Shown one piece after another: positions 34,600 to 42,759 of a DNA stretch of 64,000 nucleotides. A program made the translations under genes and the position numbers. This stretch comes from Mycobacterium paraterrae (lineage in GTDB: Bacteria; Actinomycetota; Actinomycetes; Mycobacteriales; Mycobacteriaceae): contig NZ_CP092488.2 in NCBI RefSeq assembly GCF_022430545.2, forward strand, positions 2,418,001 to 2,482,000, written 5' to 3'. The notes below the pieces were generated by a model that saw only the letters and a list, made by a program, of their open reading frames with translations, was not told the origin of the DNA and did no database searches. The stretch's first letter is position 1. Every line of letters begins with the position of its first letter.

Positions 34600-35580
34600 A
34601 TGCCTACTGTGCAGGGCGTCATGACGCTTCCGGAAGTGGACTTACGCCACCCCGCCTGGCGTCTGAGGGCACGCTTGCGCGAGGTGGCCCACGAGGTCGG
34701 GTTCTTCTATCTGACCGGTCACGGGGTGTCAGAGTCGCTCATCGACCGAGTCATGGCCGCGGCCCGGCGGCTGTTCGCGCTGCCACAGTCGGACAAAGAC
34801 GCCATCGCGATGGTCCACAGTCCGCATTTCCGTGGCTACACGCGGCTGGGCGGTGAGCGGACCCGCGGCGAAGTGGACTGGCGCGAGCAGATCGACATCG
34901 GCCCCGACCGCGAGCCGATCGGCGGTGAGGGCAAGCCCGACTACCTCTGGCTGCAGGGGCCTAATCAGTGGCCCGCGCGCCTCCCGGAGTTACCGGACCT
35001 CATCGCGGAATGGGATACCGCACTGGCGGCGGTGTCGCGCACCCTGCTGCGGCACTGGGCGGTGGCGTTGGGCAGCCCGGACGACGTCTTCGACGCGGCG
35101 TTCGACAAGGCGCCGGCCACGCTGATCAAGATCGTGCACTATCCCACCACCGCGGCCAGCTCGCAGGGCGTAGGAGCACACCGCGACTCGGGCGTTCTGA
35201 CGCTGCTGCTCGCCGAACCGGGCAGCCGAGGGTTGCAGGTGCGGGCGCGCGACGGCAGCTGGGTCGACGTGCCCGCGCTCGACGGGGCGTTCATCGTCAA
35301 CATCGGGGAGCTGCTCGAGTTTGCGACCGGAGGCTACCTGCGCGCCACCGAGCACCGGGTTAACCTGCAACAGTCGGCGGACCGGATCTCGGTGCCGTAC
35401 TTTTTCAATCCGCGGCTGGACGCCCAGATCCCCGCGCTGACGCTGCCCGCCGAATTGGCCCGCCAGGCGCAGCGGCGCGCGGATCCGTCCGACCCCATTC
35501 ACTCGGTGTATGGCCGGAATGCCTGGAAGAGCAGGCTGCGGGCACATCCAGACGTTGCGGCCGCCCACGGCTACGTGTGA
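34600..35580 (+). CDS. 2-oxoglutarate/Fe(II)-dependent dioxygenase, isopenicillin-N-synthase-like
   Basis: A 326-aa double-stranded beta-helix oxygenase. The iron triad is visible: His-x-Asp in GAHRDSGVLTL and the distal His in ATEHRVN, followed by the 2-oxoglutarate/substrate arginine in RISVPYF. The N-terminus (HEVGFFYLTGHGV) is the DIOX_N signature. The substrate is unknown. The start is uncertain: ATGs at 34588, 34591, 34600 and 34621 all lie in frame; 34600 has an AAGGG sequence close by. It diverges from fadE5. I recall no such gene at this place in M. tuberculosis, so it is probably accessory. Confidence 0.82.
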   Translation: MPTVQGVMTLPEVDLRHPAWRLRARLREVAHEVGFFYLTGHGVSESLIDRVMAAARRLFALPQSDKDAIAMVHSPHFRGYTRLGGERTRGEVDWREQIDIGPDREPIGGEGKPDYLWLQGPNQWPARLPELPDLIAEWDTALAAVSRTLLRHWAVALGSPDDVFDAAFDKAPATLIKIVHYPTTAASSQGVGAHRDSGVLTLLLAEPGSRGLQVRARDGSWVDVPALDGAFIVNIGELLEFATGGYLRATEHRVNLQQSADRISVPYFFNPRLDAQIPALTLPAELARQAQRRADPSDPIHSVYGRNAWKSRLRAHPDVAAAHGYV

Positions 35581-35645
35581 CGGCCAGCGCGAAACATGTA
35601 ACGCCCGACGGGTAGGGTCGGCACTACGAAATCCCGTCGACGCGA

Positions 35646-36143
35646 GTGAAGCCGGTGAATACACCTGACAAGCTGACGCCCACCTCCCTGCGCGAGGCCT
35701 TTGGTCATTTCCCTTCCGGCATCATCGCCATCGCCGCCGAAGTCAACGGGGTCCGAGAAGGCTTGGCCGCCAGCACATTCGTCCCGGTGTCGCTGGAGCC
35801 GCCGCTGGTGTCGTTCTGTGTACAGAACACCTCGACGACGTGGCCCAAACTCAAGGACGCCCAAGCCCTTGGGATCAGCGTGCTGGGCGAGTCACATGAC
35901 CGCGCCGCACGTGCTCTGGCCGCCAAGACCGGTGATCGCTTTGCCGACCTGGAAACGGAGTCTTTCAGCAGCGGCGCAGTGTTCATCCACGGCACCAGTC
36001 TCTGGATGGAGACCGCGATCGAGCAACTCATTCCCGCCGGGGACCACACGATCGTGGTGCTGCGAGTCAGCGACGTCCGCGTCGACCCGGATGTCCCGCC
36101 GATCGTGTTTCACCGCAGCGTGTTTCGACGCCTGGGCGTCTAG
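35646..36143 (+). CDS. Flavin reductase-like FMN-binding protein (Rv0245-like)
   Basis: A 165-aa split-barrel flavin reductase domain protein. Recognisable are the N-terminal FGHFPSGIIAIAAEV strand, the GLAASTFVPVSLEPPLVSF FMN-contact segment and the FHRSVFRRLGV C-terminus. Such enzymes use NAD(P)H to reduce FMN/FAD for a partner oxygenase; no monooxygenase partner is adjacent, although an Fe(II) dioxygenase lies 65 bases upstream. It starts with GTG. Substrate use is inferred from the family only. Confidence 0.85.
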   Translation: MKPVNTPDKLTPTSLREAFGHFPSGIIAIAAEVNGVREGLAASTFVPVSLEPPLVSFCVQNTSTTWPKLKDAQALGISVLGESHDRAARALAAKTGDRFADLETESFSSGAVFIHGTSLWMETAIEQLIPAGDHTIVVLRVSDVRVDPDVPPIVFHRSVFRRLGV

Positions 36144-36150
36144 CTGCTGG

Positions 36151-36312
36151 TCACGGTCGCCGGCCGAGTTCCTCGCGGTAAGCCTGGACTCGACGCTCGA
36201 TCTCAGCGCCTTCTTCGTCGCGTCCCTCTCGGTGTGCGAGTTCGGCGCGCGCGGTCAGTTCCGCGATTGCCCGGCGAATGTCGTTGATGCTAGTGGGCTT
36301 TCGGATTGCCAT
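36151..36312 (-). CDS. 53-aa charged helical protein
   Basis: A short frame on the minus strand reads as a very charged, helix-forming protein: MAIRKPTSINDIRRAIAELT at the start and RRVQAYREELGRRP at the end, with Arg/Glu periodicity like a small coiled coil. The ATG has a GGAAAGG site about 8 bases upstream. The codon choice is GC-rich in third positions, as in real genes of this genome. It lies between the flavin reductase and sdhB, co-directional with sdhB and 65 bases downstream of it. No family is recognised and no function is proposed. Confidence 0.6.
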   Translation of the reverse strand: MAIRKPTSINDIRRAIAELTARAELAHREGRDEEGAEIERRVQAYREELGRRP

Positions 36313-36377
36313 CGGTCACCGCCTTTCCTGTCGTACCCGACGGTACGCGGATCAACGGTGACGCGGCACCCGGTGTT

Positions 36378-37124
36378 TCAACGACGGAACAGCTTGTTGC
36401 CCAGCCACACGACCGGGTCGTACTTGCGATCGGCCACGCGTTCCTTCATCGGGATCAACGCGTTGTCGGTGATATGGATGCTCTCGGGGCAGACCTCGGT
36501 GCAGCACTTGGTGATGTTGCAGTAGCCGAGACCGTGCTCCTCCTGGGCCTCGTCACGCCGGTCGCGGGTGTCGAGCGGGTGCATCTCCAGCTCCGCGATC
36601 CGCATCAAATAGCGGGGGCCGGCGAAGTTCTCTTTGTTGTCCTCGTGGTCACGGATGACGTGGCAGACGTTGTTGCACAAGAAGCATTCGATGCATTTGC
36701 GGAATTCCTGAGACCGTTCGACATCCTCTTGCTGCATCCGGTACTCACCGGGCTGCAGGTCTTTCGGCGGCGCGAAGGACGGGATCTCCCGGGCCTTCTC
36801 GTAGTTGAACGAGACGTCGGTCACCAGGTCGCGGATCACCGGGAAGGTCCGAATCGGGGTCACGGTGACGACCTCGTCCTCGGCGAAGGTCGACATCCGC
36901 GTCATGCACATCAGCCGGGGCTTGCCGTTGACCTCGGCCGAACAGGAGCCACACTTACCGGCCTTGCAGTTCCACCGCACCGCCAGGTCCGGGGTCTGGG
37001 TCTGCTGCAGGCGGTGGATGATGTCGAGCACCACCTCGCCCTCGTTGACCTCGACGGTGAAGTCCTGCAAGCCACCACCGGCCTCGTCACCACGCCATAC
37101 CCGCAGCGTTGCGTTATACGTCAT
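36378..37124 (-). CDS. sdhB: Succinate dehydrogenase/fumarate reductase iron-sulfur subunit (Sdh1)
   Basis: A 248-aa iron-sulfur subunit carrying electrons from the flavoprotein to menaquinone. The [2Fe-2S] ligands are Cys53, Cys58, Cys61 and Cys73; the other two clusters use Cys144/147/150/154 and Cys202/207/208/212. Last gene of the minus-strand sdhC-sdhA-sdhB operon, with 64 bases between it and sdhA. Corresponds to Rv0247c (Sdh1 complex). Confidence 0.93.
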   Translation of the reverse strand: MTYNATLRVWRGDEAGGGLQDFTVEVNEGEVVLDIIHRLQQTQTPDLAVRWNCKAGKCGSCSAEVNGKPRLMCMTRMSTFAEDEVVTVTPIRTFPVIRDLVTDVSFNYEKAREIPSFAPPKDLQPGEYRMQQEDVERSQEFRKCIECFLCNNVCHVIRDHEDNKENFAGPRYLMRIAELEMHPLDTRDRRDEAQEEHGLGYCNITKCCTEVCPESIHITDNALIPMKERVADRKYDPVVWLGNKLFRR

Positions 37125-37188
37125 GAGCGCTGCTCCTCCCGACCCATTCCGATCGCACCACTGTTTATCGTCGTCAGCGCGCCGCTCA

Positions 37189-39105
37189 TCAGCCTCTCCG
37201 TCCTGGGTGATCGGCCAGCTCTTCGTCGGTGTAGTACTTCTCGAGCTCCGCGATCTCGAAGGTCTCCAGTAGGTCCGCTCGCATCGGAATCTGGTCCTTC
37301 CGCTCGACGGTGACGTCGGGAACGATCGGGTCGTCGCCGCTGGCGCTGCAGACCAGCAGCACCTTGCGCCACGACGAATCCATTCCCGGATGGTCGTCGC
37401 GGGTGTGCCCGCCACGACTTTCGGTCCGCTCGAGCGCCGCCTTCGCAACGCACTCGCTGACCAGCAGCAGGTTGCGCAGGTCGAGGGCGAGGTTCCAGCC
37501 AGGGTTGTATGCCCGCCCGCCGTCGACGTGGAGGTTCTTGAACCGCGCCCGAAGCTGATCGAGCCGGCCGAGCGCCTCGGTGATCTCGTCTTGCTTGCGG
37601 ATGATTCCCACCAGGTCGTTCATCGACTGCTGCAGCTCGAGCTGCAAGGTGTACGGGTTCTCCGCCGTCGCGCCGTCTGCCGGTGTCTCGAACGGCGCCA
37701 GCGCGCGCTGCACGGCGGTTTCGACGTCGCTCTCGGACACCTTCGGGCGGTTGGCCAGCGCCCGCACGTAGTCGGCGGCGCCCAGGCCGGCGCGTCGACC
37801 GAACACCAGCAGGTCTGACAGCGAGTTGCCGCCGAGGCGGTTCGAGCCGTGCATGCCGCCCGAGCACTCACCGGCCGCGAACAGACCGGGAACGACCGCC
37901 GCGCCGGTGTCGGCGTCCACCTCGACGCCGCCCATCACGTAGTGGCAGGTCGGACCGACTTCCATCGGCTCCTTGGTGATGTCAACCCCGGCCAGTTCCT
38001 TGAACTGGTGGTACATCGACGGCAGCCGCTTCTTGATCTGCTCGGGCGTCAACCGTGAGGCGATGTCGAGATAGACACCCCCGTGCGGGGTGCCCCGACC
38101 GGCCTTGACTTCGGAGTTGATCGCGCGGGCAACCTCGTCGCGAGGCAGCAGGTCTGGCGTGCGACGGGCCGAGTCGTTGTCCTTCAGCCACTGATCGGCT
38201 TCGCCCTCCGACTCGGCGTACTGACCCTTGAACACGCTGGGGATGTAGTCGAACATGAACCGCTTGTTGTCGGAGTTCTTGAGCACTCCGCCGTCGCCGC
38301 GCACACCCTCGGTGACCAGGATGCCCTTGACGCTGGGCGGCCAGACCATCCCGGTCGGGTGAAACTGGACGAACTCCATGTTGATCAGCGTCGCGCCGGC
38401 CCGCAGGGCCAGTGCGTGGCCGTCGCCGGTGTACTCCCAGGAGTTCGAGGTGACCTTGAAGGACTTGCCGATGCCACCGGTTGCCAGAACCACCGCGGGT
38501 GCCTCGAACAAGATGAACGTGCCGGTCTCGCGCACGTACCCGAAGGCGCCGGAGATAGCGTCGCCGTCCTTGATCAGTTCGGTGATGGTGGTCTCGGCGA
38601 ACACCCGGATACGGGCTTCATAGTCGCCGAGTTCGGCGAAGTCTTCCTGCTGCAGCGAGACGATCTTCTGCTGCATGGTGCGGATCAGCTCCAGGCCGGT
38701 GCGGTCGCCGACGTGTGCCAGCCGCGGGTAGGTGTGCCCGCCGAAGTTGCGCTGGCTGATCTTGCCGTCCTTGAGGCGGTCGAACAGCGCGCCGTAGGTT
38801 TCCAGCTCCCACACCCGGTCAGGTGCTTCCTTGGCGTGCAACTCGGCCATCCGCCAGTTGTTGAGGAACTTGCCGCCGCGCATGGTGTCGCCGAAGTGGG
38901 TCTTCCAGTTGTCCTTTGGATTGGTGTTGCCCATCGCCGCCGCGCAACCGCCTTCGGCCATCACCGTGTGGGCCTTGCCGAACAGCGACTTGGAGACCAC
39001 GGCCACCTTCAGGCCGCGTTCGCGCGCCTCGATGACCGCGCGTAGACCCGCGCCCCCGGCACCGATGACAACGACGTCGTAGGAGTGCCGTTCGACCTCA
39101 GTCAT
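37189..39105 (-). CDS. sdhA: Succinate dehydrogenase flavoprotein subunit (Sdh1)
   Basis: A 638-aa flavoprotein that oxidises succinate to fumarate with covalently bound FAD. The dinucleotide loop is VVIGAGGAGLRA near residue 12; the histidine for FAD attachment lies in the KAHTVMAEGG region; FHPTGMV and the active-site HGSNRLGGNSLSD are conserved. The ATG at 39105 fits the family start (MTEVERHSYDVVVIG); a longer frame begins at 39156. Middle gene of the operon, 40 bases after sdhC. Confidence 0.94.
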   Translation of the reverse strand: MTEVERHSYDVVVIGAGGAGLRAVIEARERGLKVAVVSKSLFGKAHTVMAEGGCAAAMGNTNPKDNWKTHFGDTMRGGKFLNNWRMAELHAKEAPDRVWELETYGALFDRLKDGKISQRNFGGHTYPRLAHVGDRTGLELIRTMQQKIVSLQQEDFAELGDYEARIRVFAETTITELIKDGDAISGAFGYVRETGTFILFEAPAVVLATGGIGKSFKVTSNSWEYTGDGHALALRAGATLINMEFVQFHPTGMVWPPSVKGILVTEGVRGDGGVLKNSDNKRFMFDYIPSVFKGQYAESEGEADQWLKDNDSARRTPDLLPRDEVARAINSEVKAGRGTPHGGVYLDIASRLTPEQIKKRLPSMYHQFKELAGVDITKEPMEVGPTCHYVMGGVEVDADTGAAVVPGLFAAGECSGGMHGSNRLGGNSLSDLLVFGRRAGLGAADYVRALANRPKVSESDVETAVQRALAPFETPADGATAENPYTLQLELQQSMNDLVGIIRKQDEITEALGRLDQLRARFKNLHVDGGRAYNPGWNLALDLRNLLLVSECVAKAALERTESRGGHTRDDHPGMDSSWRKVLLVCSASGDDPIVPDVTVERKDQIPMRADLLETFEIAELEKYYTDEELADHPGRRG

Positions 39106-39145
39106 TCCAACCTCGCTCAACTTTCTCAGTCCGTGAATCGGCTTG

Positions 39146-39976
39146 TCAGCCAACAAATCTCAGGTCGGGGATCGCGCCGCCGGCCACCAGGGCGATGTAG
39201 AAGTCGGTAAGCATCAGCGTGCCCAGCGTTATCCAGGCATACAGCTTGTGCCGCGTGTTGAGCTTGCTCACCTGCGTCCAGATCCAATACCGCACAGGGT
39301 GTTTGGAGAAATGCTTGAGCCGCCCGCCGGTGACGTGCCGGCACGAGTGGCAGGACAGGGTGTAGACCCACAGCATGATCACGTTGCCGACCATGATCAC
39401 GTTGCCCAGACCGAAGCCGAATCCGCCGGGGCCGCTGTCGGAGTGAAACGCGACGATGGCGTCGTAGGTATTGATGATCGAGATGATCCCGGCGATGTAG
39501 AAGAAGTACCGGTGGGTGTTCTGCACGATCAGCGGGAACTTCGTCTCGCCGCTGTAGTGCACGCGCGGCTCGGCCACACCGCAGGCGGTCGGCGACTGCC
39601 AGACCGTGCGGTAGTAGGCACCGCGGTAGTAGTAACAGGTCAGCCGAAACAGCAGCAGGAACGGCAGGGTCAGCGCCGCGAACGGCAGCCACCACACGTG
39701 CGGCAGGATCTGCGGCCAGAAGTCGCTGGCTCCGTCGGTGCACGCCGTGCTGAGGCACGGTGAATAGAACGGCGTCAGCATGTGGTACTTCGGCACGAAG
39801 AAGTAATCCTGTTGGAACGCACGGAATGTCGCGTAGATAATGAACGCGGCAAATCCCAGGTCGATCCGCAGCGGCGACAACCACCACTTGTCGGTGCGCA
39901 GCGTGCGCTGGTCGATGTGTGCGCGCGTGGGTGAAAAGACACCGGACGCAGGACGGTTCGCCGTGGGTGCGCTCAT
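39146..39976 (-). CDS. sdhC: Succinate dehydrogenase membrane anchor (Sdh1, Rv0249c-like)
   Basis: A 276-aa membrane protein with five hydrophobic segments and several conserved histidines (NTHRYFFY, CHSCRHV) suited to haem or quinone contacts. The single-polypeptide anchor is typical of the Sdh1-type complex. ATG 39976 follows a GAGGAA site; TTG 39979 directly precedes it. First gene of the sdhCAB operon. Confidence 0.88.
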   Translation of the reverse strand: MSAPTANRPASGVFSPTRAHIDQRTLRTDKWWLSPLRIDLGFAAFIIYATFRAFQQDYFFVPKYHMLTPFYSPCLSTACTDGASDFWPQILPHVWWLPFAALTLPFLLLFRLTCYYYRGAYYRTVWQSPTACGVAEPRVHYSGETKFPLIVQNTHRYFFYIAGIISIINTYDAIVAFHSDSGPGGFGFGLGNVIMVGNVIMLWVYTLSCHSCRHVTGGRLKHFSKHPVRYWIWTQVSKLNTRHKLYAWITLGTLMLTDFYIALVAGGAIPDLRFVG

Positions 39977-40054
39977 CAAATGTTCCTCTTCGAACTTAGC
40001 TGTTCGTCGAAGAGTACCCAGGGACGCCCCGATGATTCTCGGCGGGGCGCGAAA

Positions 40055-40351
40055 TCAGGACCGGTTGTGGCCGCCGACGCCCTCCTGGTCGACGTCGCGC
40101 CAAAAGTCGCGGTCGTAGTCGGTATCTGGAATGGCGATCTTTTCGCTGGATTGCGGCAGCGTGACGCGCGCTAAGTCGAATTCGGAAACATCGGCGTCAA
40201 GTAATTCGACGTCGCCGAGAAGGCGGTCGGCGTCGATGACGATGCGGCGCACCGCGGGGCTGTCGCCATAGCGCGCCTTCAATGTGCTCACGCACCGCCG
40301 CACGCCGCCGATGAGGTCGTGCAGTTCGGCCAGTTCGGTCGTGGTGGACAA
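40055..40351 (-). CDS. Conserved hypothetical protein (Rv0250c-like)
   Basis: A 98-aa soluble protein. The middle contains ELAELHDLIGGVRRCVSTLK and the end YDRDFWRDVDQEGVGG, both conserved in what I recall of Rv0250c. I place the start at TTG 40351, which has a GGGAG site five bases upstream and matches the known N-terminus; an ATG at 40378 would add nine residues. It precedes sdhC on the same strand by 78 bases, so it may be co-transcribed with the Sdh1 operon, but no role is known. Confidence 0.7.
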   Translation of the reverse strand: MSTTTELAELHDLIGGVRRCVSTLKARYGDSPAVRRIVIDADRLLGDVELLDADVSEFDLARVTLPQSSEKIAIPDTDYDRDFWRDVDQEGVGGHNRS

Positions 40352-40447
40352 CGGATCTCCCAATCGGCGAAGTGTCACGGATCACAGTACGGCTCCCATA
40401 CTATCGGCCAACCGGCCCGCGCGTGAGGCAGATCACGTCCCCGCGGG

Positions 40448-40957
40448 TCATCCAGGGTCGAACGGCTCGAGCATTCGGTGCGGCGTGCGTAGCGCAATGC
40501 TGATCGGATCGTCTCGACGATCGCGGGGGCGCCGCGGTGGGTGCAGGACCAGGTCGGCGACGTCGGGAACCCGGCCGCACGCAGAACACGTCCGGTCCGC
40601 GTCGATCGCGCCGCCGCATTCGGCATGGCGATAGGTGCGCTGATTCGACTGCTGGATGTAGTTGTCGTTGCCCCAGCTGAGTAGCGACCAGATGGTCGGC
40701 CACAATGCTCGGCCCTTCGGGGTGAGCGTGTATTCGCCCCCGGCATCCGATTTTGTCAGCACCCCCTCTTGCACCAGCAGCGAAAGGCGCTCAGTCAACA
40801 CGGCTTTCGGAATCCCGAGATGAGCGTGGAAGTCGCTGAATCGACGCACGCCGTAGAACGCGTCGCGCACCAACAGCAGGGTCCAACGCTCGCCGATGAT
40901 CTCGAGTGATCGGGCGATGGGACACACCTCGGCGGTGTATTCGCGGGGCAGGGCCAT
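40448..40957 (-). CDS. HxlR-family winged-helix regulator
   Basis: A 169-aa HxlR/MarR-like regulator: CPIARSLEIIGERWTLLLVR at the start is the family signature, with the wing in GGEYTLTPKG. Two Cys pairs in the C-terminal half (AECGGAIDADRTCSACG) could bind zinc or sense thiols. It diverges from the DUF302 gene over 87 bases that contain two copies of a TTCGTTCA-type repeat, probably its operators. Confidence 0.85.
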   Translation of the reverse strand: MALPREYTAEVCPIARSLEIIGERWTLLLVRDAFYGVRRFSDFHAHLGIPKAVLTERLSLLVQEGVLTKSDAGGEYTLTPKGRALWPTIWSLLSWGNDNYIQQSNQRTYRHAECGGAIDADRTCSACGRVPDVADLVLHPPRRPRDRRDDPISIALRTPHRMLEPFDPG

Positions 40958-40977
40958 GGAAAGATCTTACGCCTTGC

Positions 40978-41031
40978 GAGTTCGTTCACCGAACCATAGA
41001 CTGCGGTCGGCAAGTTCGTTCAATGAACCAC
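40978..41031. promoter_or_regulatory. Two operator-like repeats between hxlR and the DUF302 gene
   Basis: AGTTCGTTCACCGAACCAT (40979-40997) and AGTTCGTTCAATGAACCAC (41013-41031) differ at three positions and are spaced 34 bp. Each holds GTTC-N7-GAAC symmetry. They sit in the divergent promoter, as expected for HxlR binding. Confidence 0.6.
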
Positions 41032-41044
41032 GGAAGGCGCGGCG

Positions 41045-41560
41045 ATGAGCTTTCATCGGGAGCAACACGGCATGACCCGGGTTGATATCGAGACCGGAAT
41101 CCCCTTCGACCAGTTCGTCGAGGCGCTGGAGAAGGCGGCCCCGCCCGTCGACCGGGCGGCCGTTGAGCGGATCAGGTCGGCTGGTGGCAATTGGGACGAC
41201 GTGCGCGCCGCCGCCGCCGAAAACGCGCCCAACGATCTGATGGTCTACGCCAAGATCGACGGGCGCGGGTACTTCGGCCTCGCCGGCCACCACACGCCGG
41301 CCGTCGAATATCTGATCGGCAATCACGTCATCGCCGAGACCATGTTCCGGCACGACCCCAAGGCGCTGCTCTACGCACCGCTGCGGATGCTGGTGTACGG
41401 CGACGCCGACGGCAACGCGGTCTTCACGATGGATCAGCCGGGGCCGGCCTTCGGCAGCCTCGGCGTCGCCGAGATCGCCGGTGTCGGCGCCGACCTTGAC
41501 CGCAAAGTGGCGAATCTTCTCAAGGTCATCGGCGTCGAGGTCGGGCAGGCCTTCGACTAA
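41045..41560 (+). CDS. DUF302-family protein
   Basis: A 171-aa soluble protein whose second half carries the DUF302 pattern, HDPKALLYAPLRMLVYGDAD and the FTMDQPGPAFGS loop. The N-terminal third is helical. DUF302 proteins have no settled biochemical role; several are found beside redox or stress regulators. The divergent HxlR gene is the likely controller, since the two share an operator pair. The ATG at 41045 has a GGAAGG site. Confidence 0.75.
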   Translation: MSFHREQHGMTRVDIETGIPFDQFVEALEKAAPPVDRAAVERIRSAGGNWDDVRAAAAENAPNDLMVYAKIDGRGYFGLAGHHTPAVEYLIGNHVIAETMFRHDPKALLYAPLRMLVYGDADGNAVFTMDQPGPAFGSLGVAEIAGVGADLDRKVANLLKVIGVEVGQAFD

Positions 41561-41568
41561 CGCCAGGA

Positions 41569-41598
41569 ATCCGGTGGAGCCGGTCGGCCCCACCGGAT
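41569..41598. terminator. Hairpin between convergent DUF302 and hsp20 genes
   Basis: ATCCGGTGG at 41569-41577 pairs perfectly with CCACCGGAT at 41590-41598, with an inner GCC/GGC stem. It lies in the 48-base gap between two converging stops. Confidence 0.55.
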
Positions 41599-41608
41599 CC
41601 CGGTGTCG

Positions 41609-42046
41609 TTACTTGGTGATCGCGATGCGCTGCGCCTGGGTTCCGGCGTGGGCGCCGGCTACCCGGACCGTCAGCACACCGGCGTCGTACGACGCCGATA
41701 CGGCCTCGCTGGTGATGTGTGCGGGCAGCTGGAACGAACGGCGGAAGGAGCCGTAACGCACCTCGCGCAGCGTGCGTCCGTCCTTCTCCTCAGCATGCTC
41801 GTCGCGTCGCTCGCCGTGAATGACCAGGCGCCCGTGCTCGACCTCGACGTTGACGTCCTTGTCGACGTCGACGCCCGGGAGTTCGAGCCGCACAACGGCG
41901 TCCTCACCGTCCTTGACGATTTCCGCGGCGGGGTTGAAAGCGGTCAATGGCTTGATCCAGTCGGTGGCCGCGGCCGGGCCGAAGAATTCGCGGCGCCAGC
42001 GGTCGACATCCCACGCCGGGCGTGACCACAACGTCAAGTTGCTCAT
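41609..42046 (-). CDS. hsp20: Hsp20/alpha-crystallin small heat-shock protein (Acr2/Rv0251c-like)
   Basis: A 145-aa small heat-shock protein with an alpha-crystallin domain (about 40-130), including VVRLELPGVDVDKDVNVEVE and the AYDAGVLTVRV-like A-x-x-x-n-GVL motif (SYDAGVLTVRV). It acts as an ATP-independent holdase oligomer. The upstream region holds a HAIR-like inverted repeat and a GGAAC/GTT promoter, which matches HspR and extracytoplasmic sigma (SigE/SigH) control known for Acr2. Confidence 0.9.
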   Translation of the reverse strand: MSNLTLWSRPAWDVDRWRREFFGPAAATDWIKPLTAFNPAAEIVKDGEDAVVRLELPGVDVDKDVNVEVEHGRLVIHGERRDEHAEEKDGRTLREVRYGSFRRSFQLPAHITSEAVSASYDAGVLTVRVAGAHAGTQAQRIAITK

Positions 42047-42100
42047 CTGTGTCTCCTCGTGTTCTGTGCTGGCCGGCGTTCTGCCGGCGTCTACAGATAC

Positions 42101-42128
42101 AAACTTGAGTCGACCACGCTTAAGTTCC
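42101..42128 (-). promoter_or_regulatory. hsp20 promoter: GGAAC/GTT elements with HAIR-like box
   Basis: On the minus strand GGAAC (42128-42124) and GTTT (42104-42101) have a 19-base spacer, resembling SigE/SigH promoters. On the plus strand CTTGAGT-N7-GCTTAAG (42104-42124) matches 12 of 14 positions of the HspR HAIR box. The two overlap, so HspR binding would block the promoter. Confidence 0.5.
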
Positions 42129-42164
42129 AGCTGTCGTTTCGCTGTCAGCGAACAGACCCCGGTG

Positions 42165-42710
42165 CTACCAGACGTCGCCGTCCCGCCAATCGCAAGCCAA
42201 GCCCGCGGTGGGGTCGAGGTCGATTCCTAGCGGGAAGACGAACACCGAGCCGTCGTCGTTGGGAGTCCTGGTCGTCCCCGTGGGCGCCAGCACCGAGGTG
42301 GGCCCGCGCCACGGCAGCCAGCCACGCAACGTGTAGAGCCGCCTACCCCGATCCGAGGAGCTCAGCGCACCCAGTTGGTAGCCGCCGCGGATCACCTGCT
42401 CGCACGCGTCGAGGATGGCGATGGCCAGCCCCTGGCCGCGCCAATCCTCGCGCACGGCAACGGCTTCGACGTAGCCGCAGCGCAGCGCGGCGCCGCGGTA
42501 AAGCATGCGTCGCTGGATGACGGCGCCGTGCGCGATGATCGCGCCGTGATGCCAGATCAGCGCGTGCATACCGCCCAGGGCGTGCTCCCAGTCGGTCTCG
42601 GTGAAGTCGCCGCCGAAGGCTTCGCTGACCATCGCGTGGGCACGCTGCCGCGCGTCACTTTCCAGATCTGCGGTGTGAACCAGGCGAGCGGTGTGAACCT
42701 GGGTGGGCAC
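42165..42710 (-). CDS. aac(2')-I: Aminoglycoside 2'-N-acetyltransferase AAC(2')-I
   Basis: A 181-aa GNAT acetyltransferase. The acetyl-CoA loop is REDWRGQGLAIAIL, and WHHGAIIAHGAVIQRR and the C-terminal CDWRDGDVW match the chromosomal mycobacterial AAC(2')-I group. These enzymes acetylate the 2' amine of some aminoglycosides; a cell-wall or other native substrate has been suggested. The gene is chromosomal and in its usual neighbourhood, next to the KipA/KipI genes, so it is intrinsic rather than acquired. Confidence 0.93.
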   Translation of the reverse strand: MPTQVHTARLVHTADLESDARQRAHAMVSEAFGGDFTETDWEHALGGMHALIWHHGAIIAHGAVIQRRMLYRGAALRCGYVEAVAVREDWRGQGLAIAILDACEQVIRGGYQLGALSSSDRGRRLYTLRGWLPWRGPTSVLAPTGTTRTPNDDGSVFVFPLGIDLDPTAGLACDWRDGDVW

Positions 42711-42759
42711 ACTGCTGGTCTACCAGGTCGGTCCGTCTGCCGCTAGCAGAAGGCGAGAC

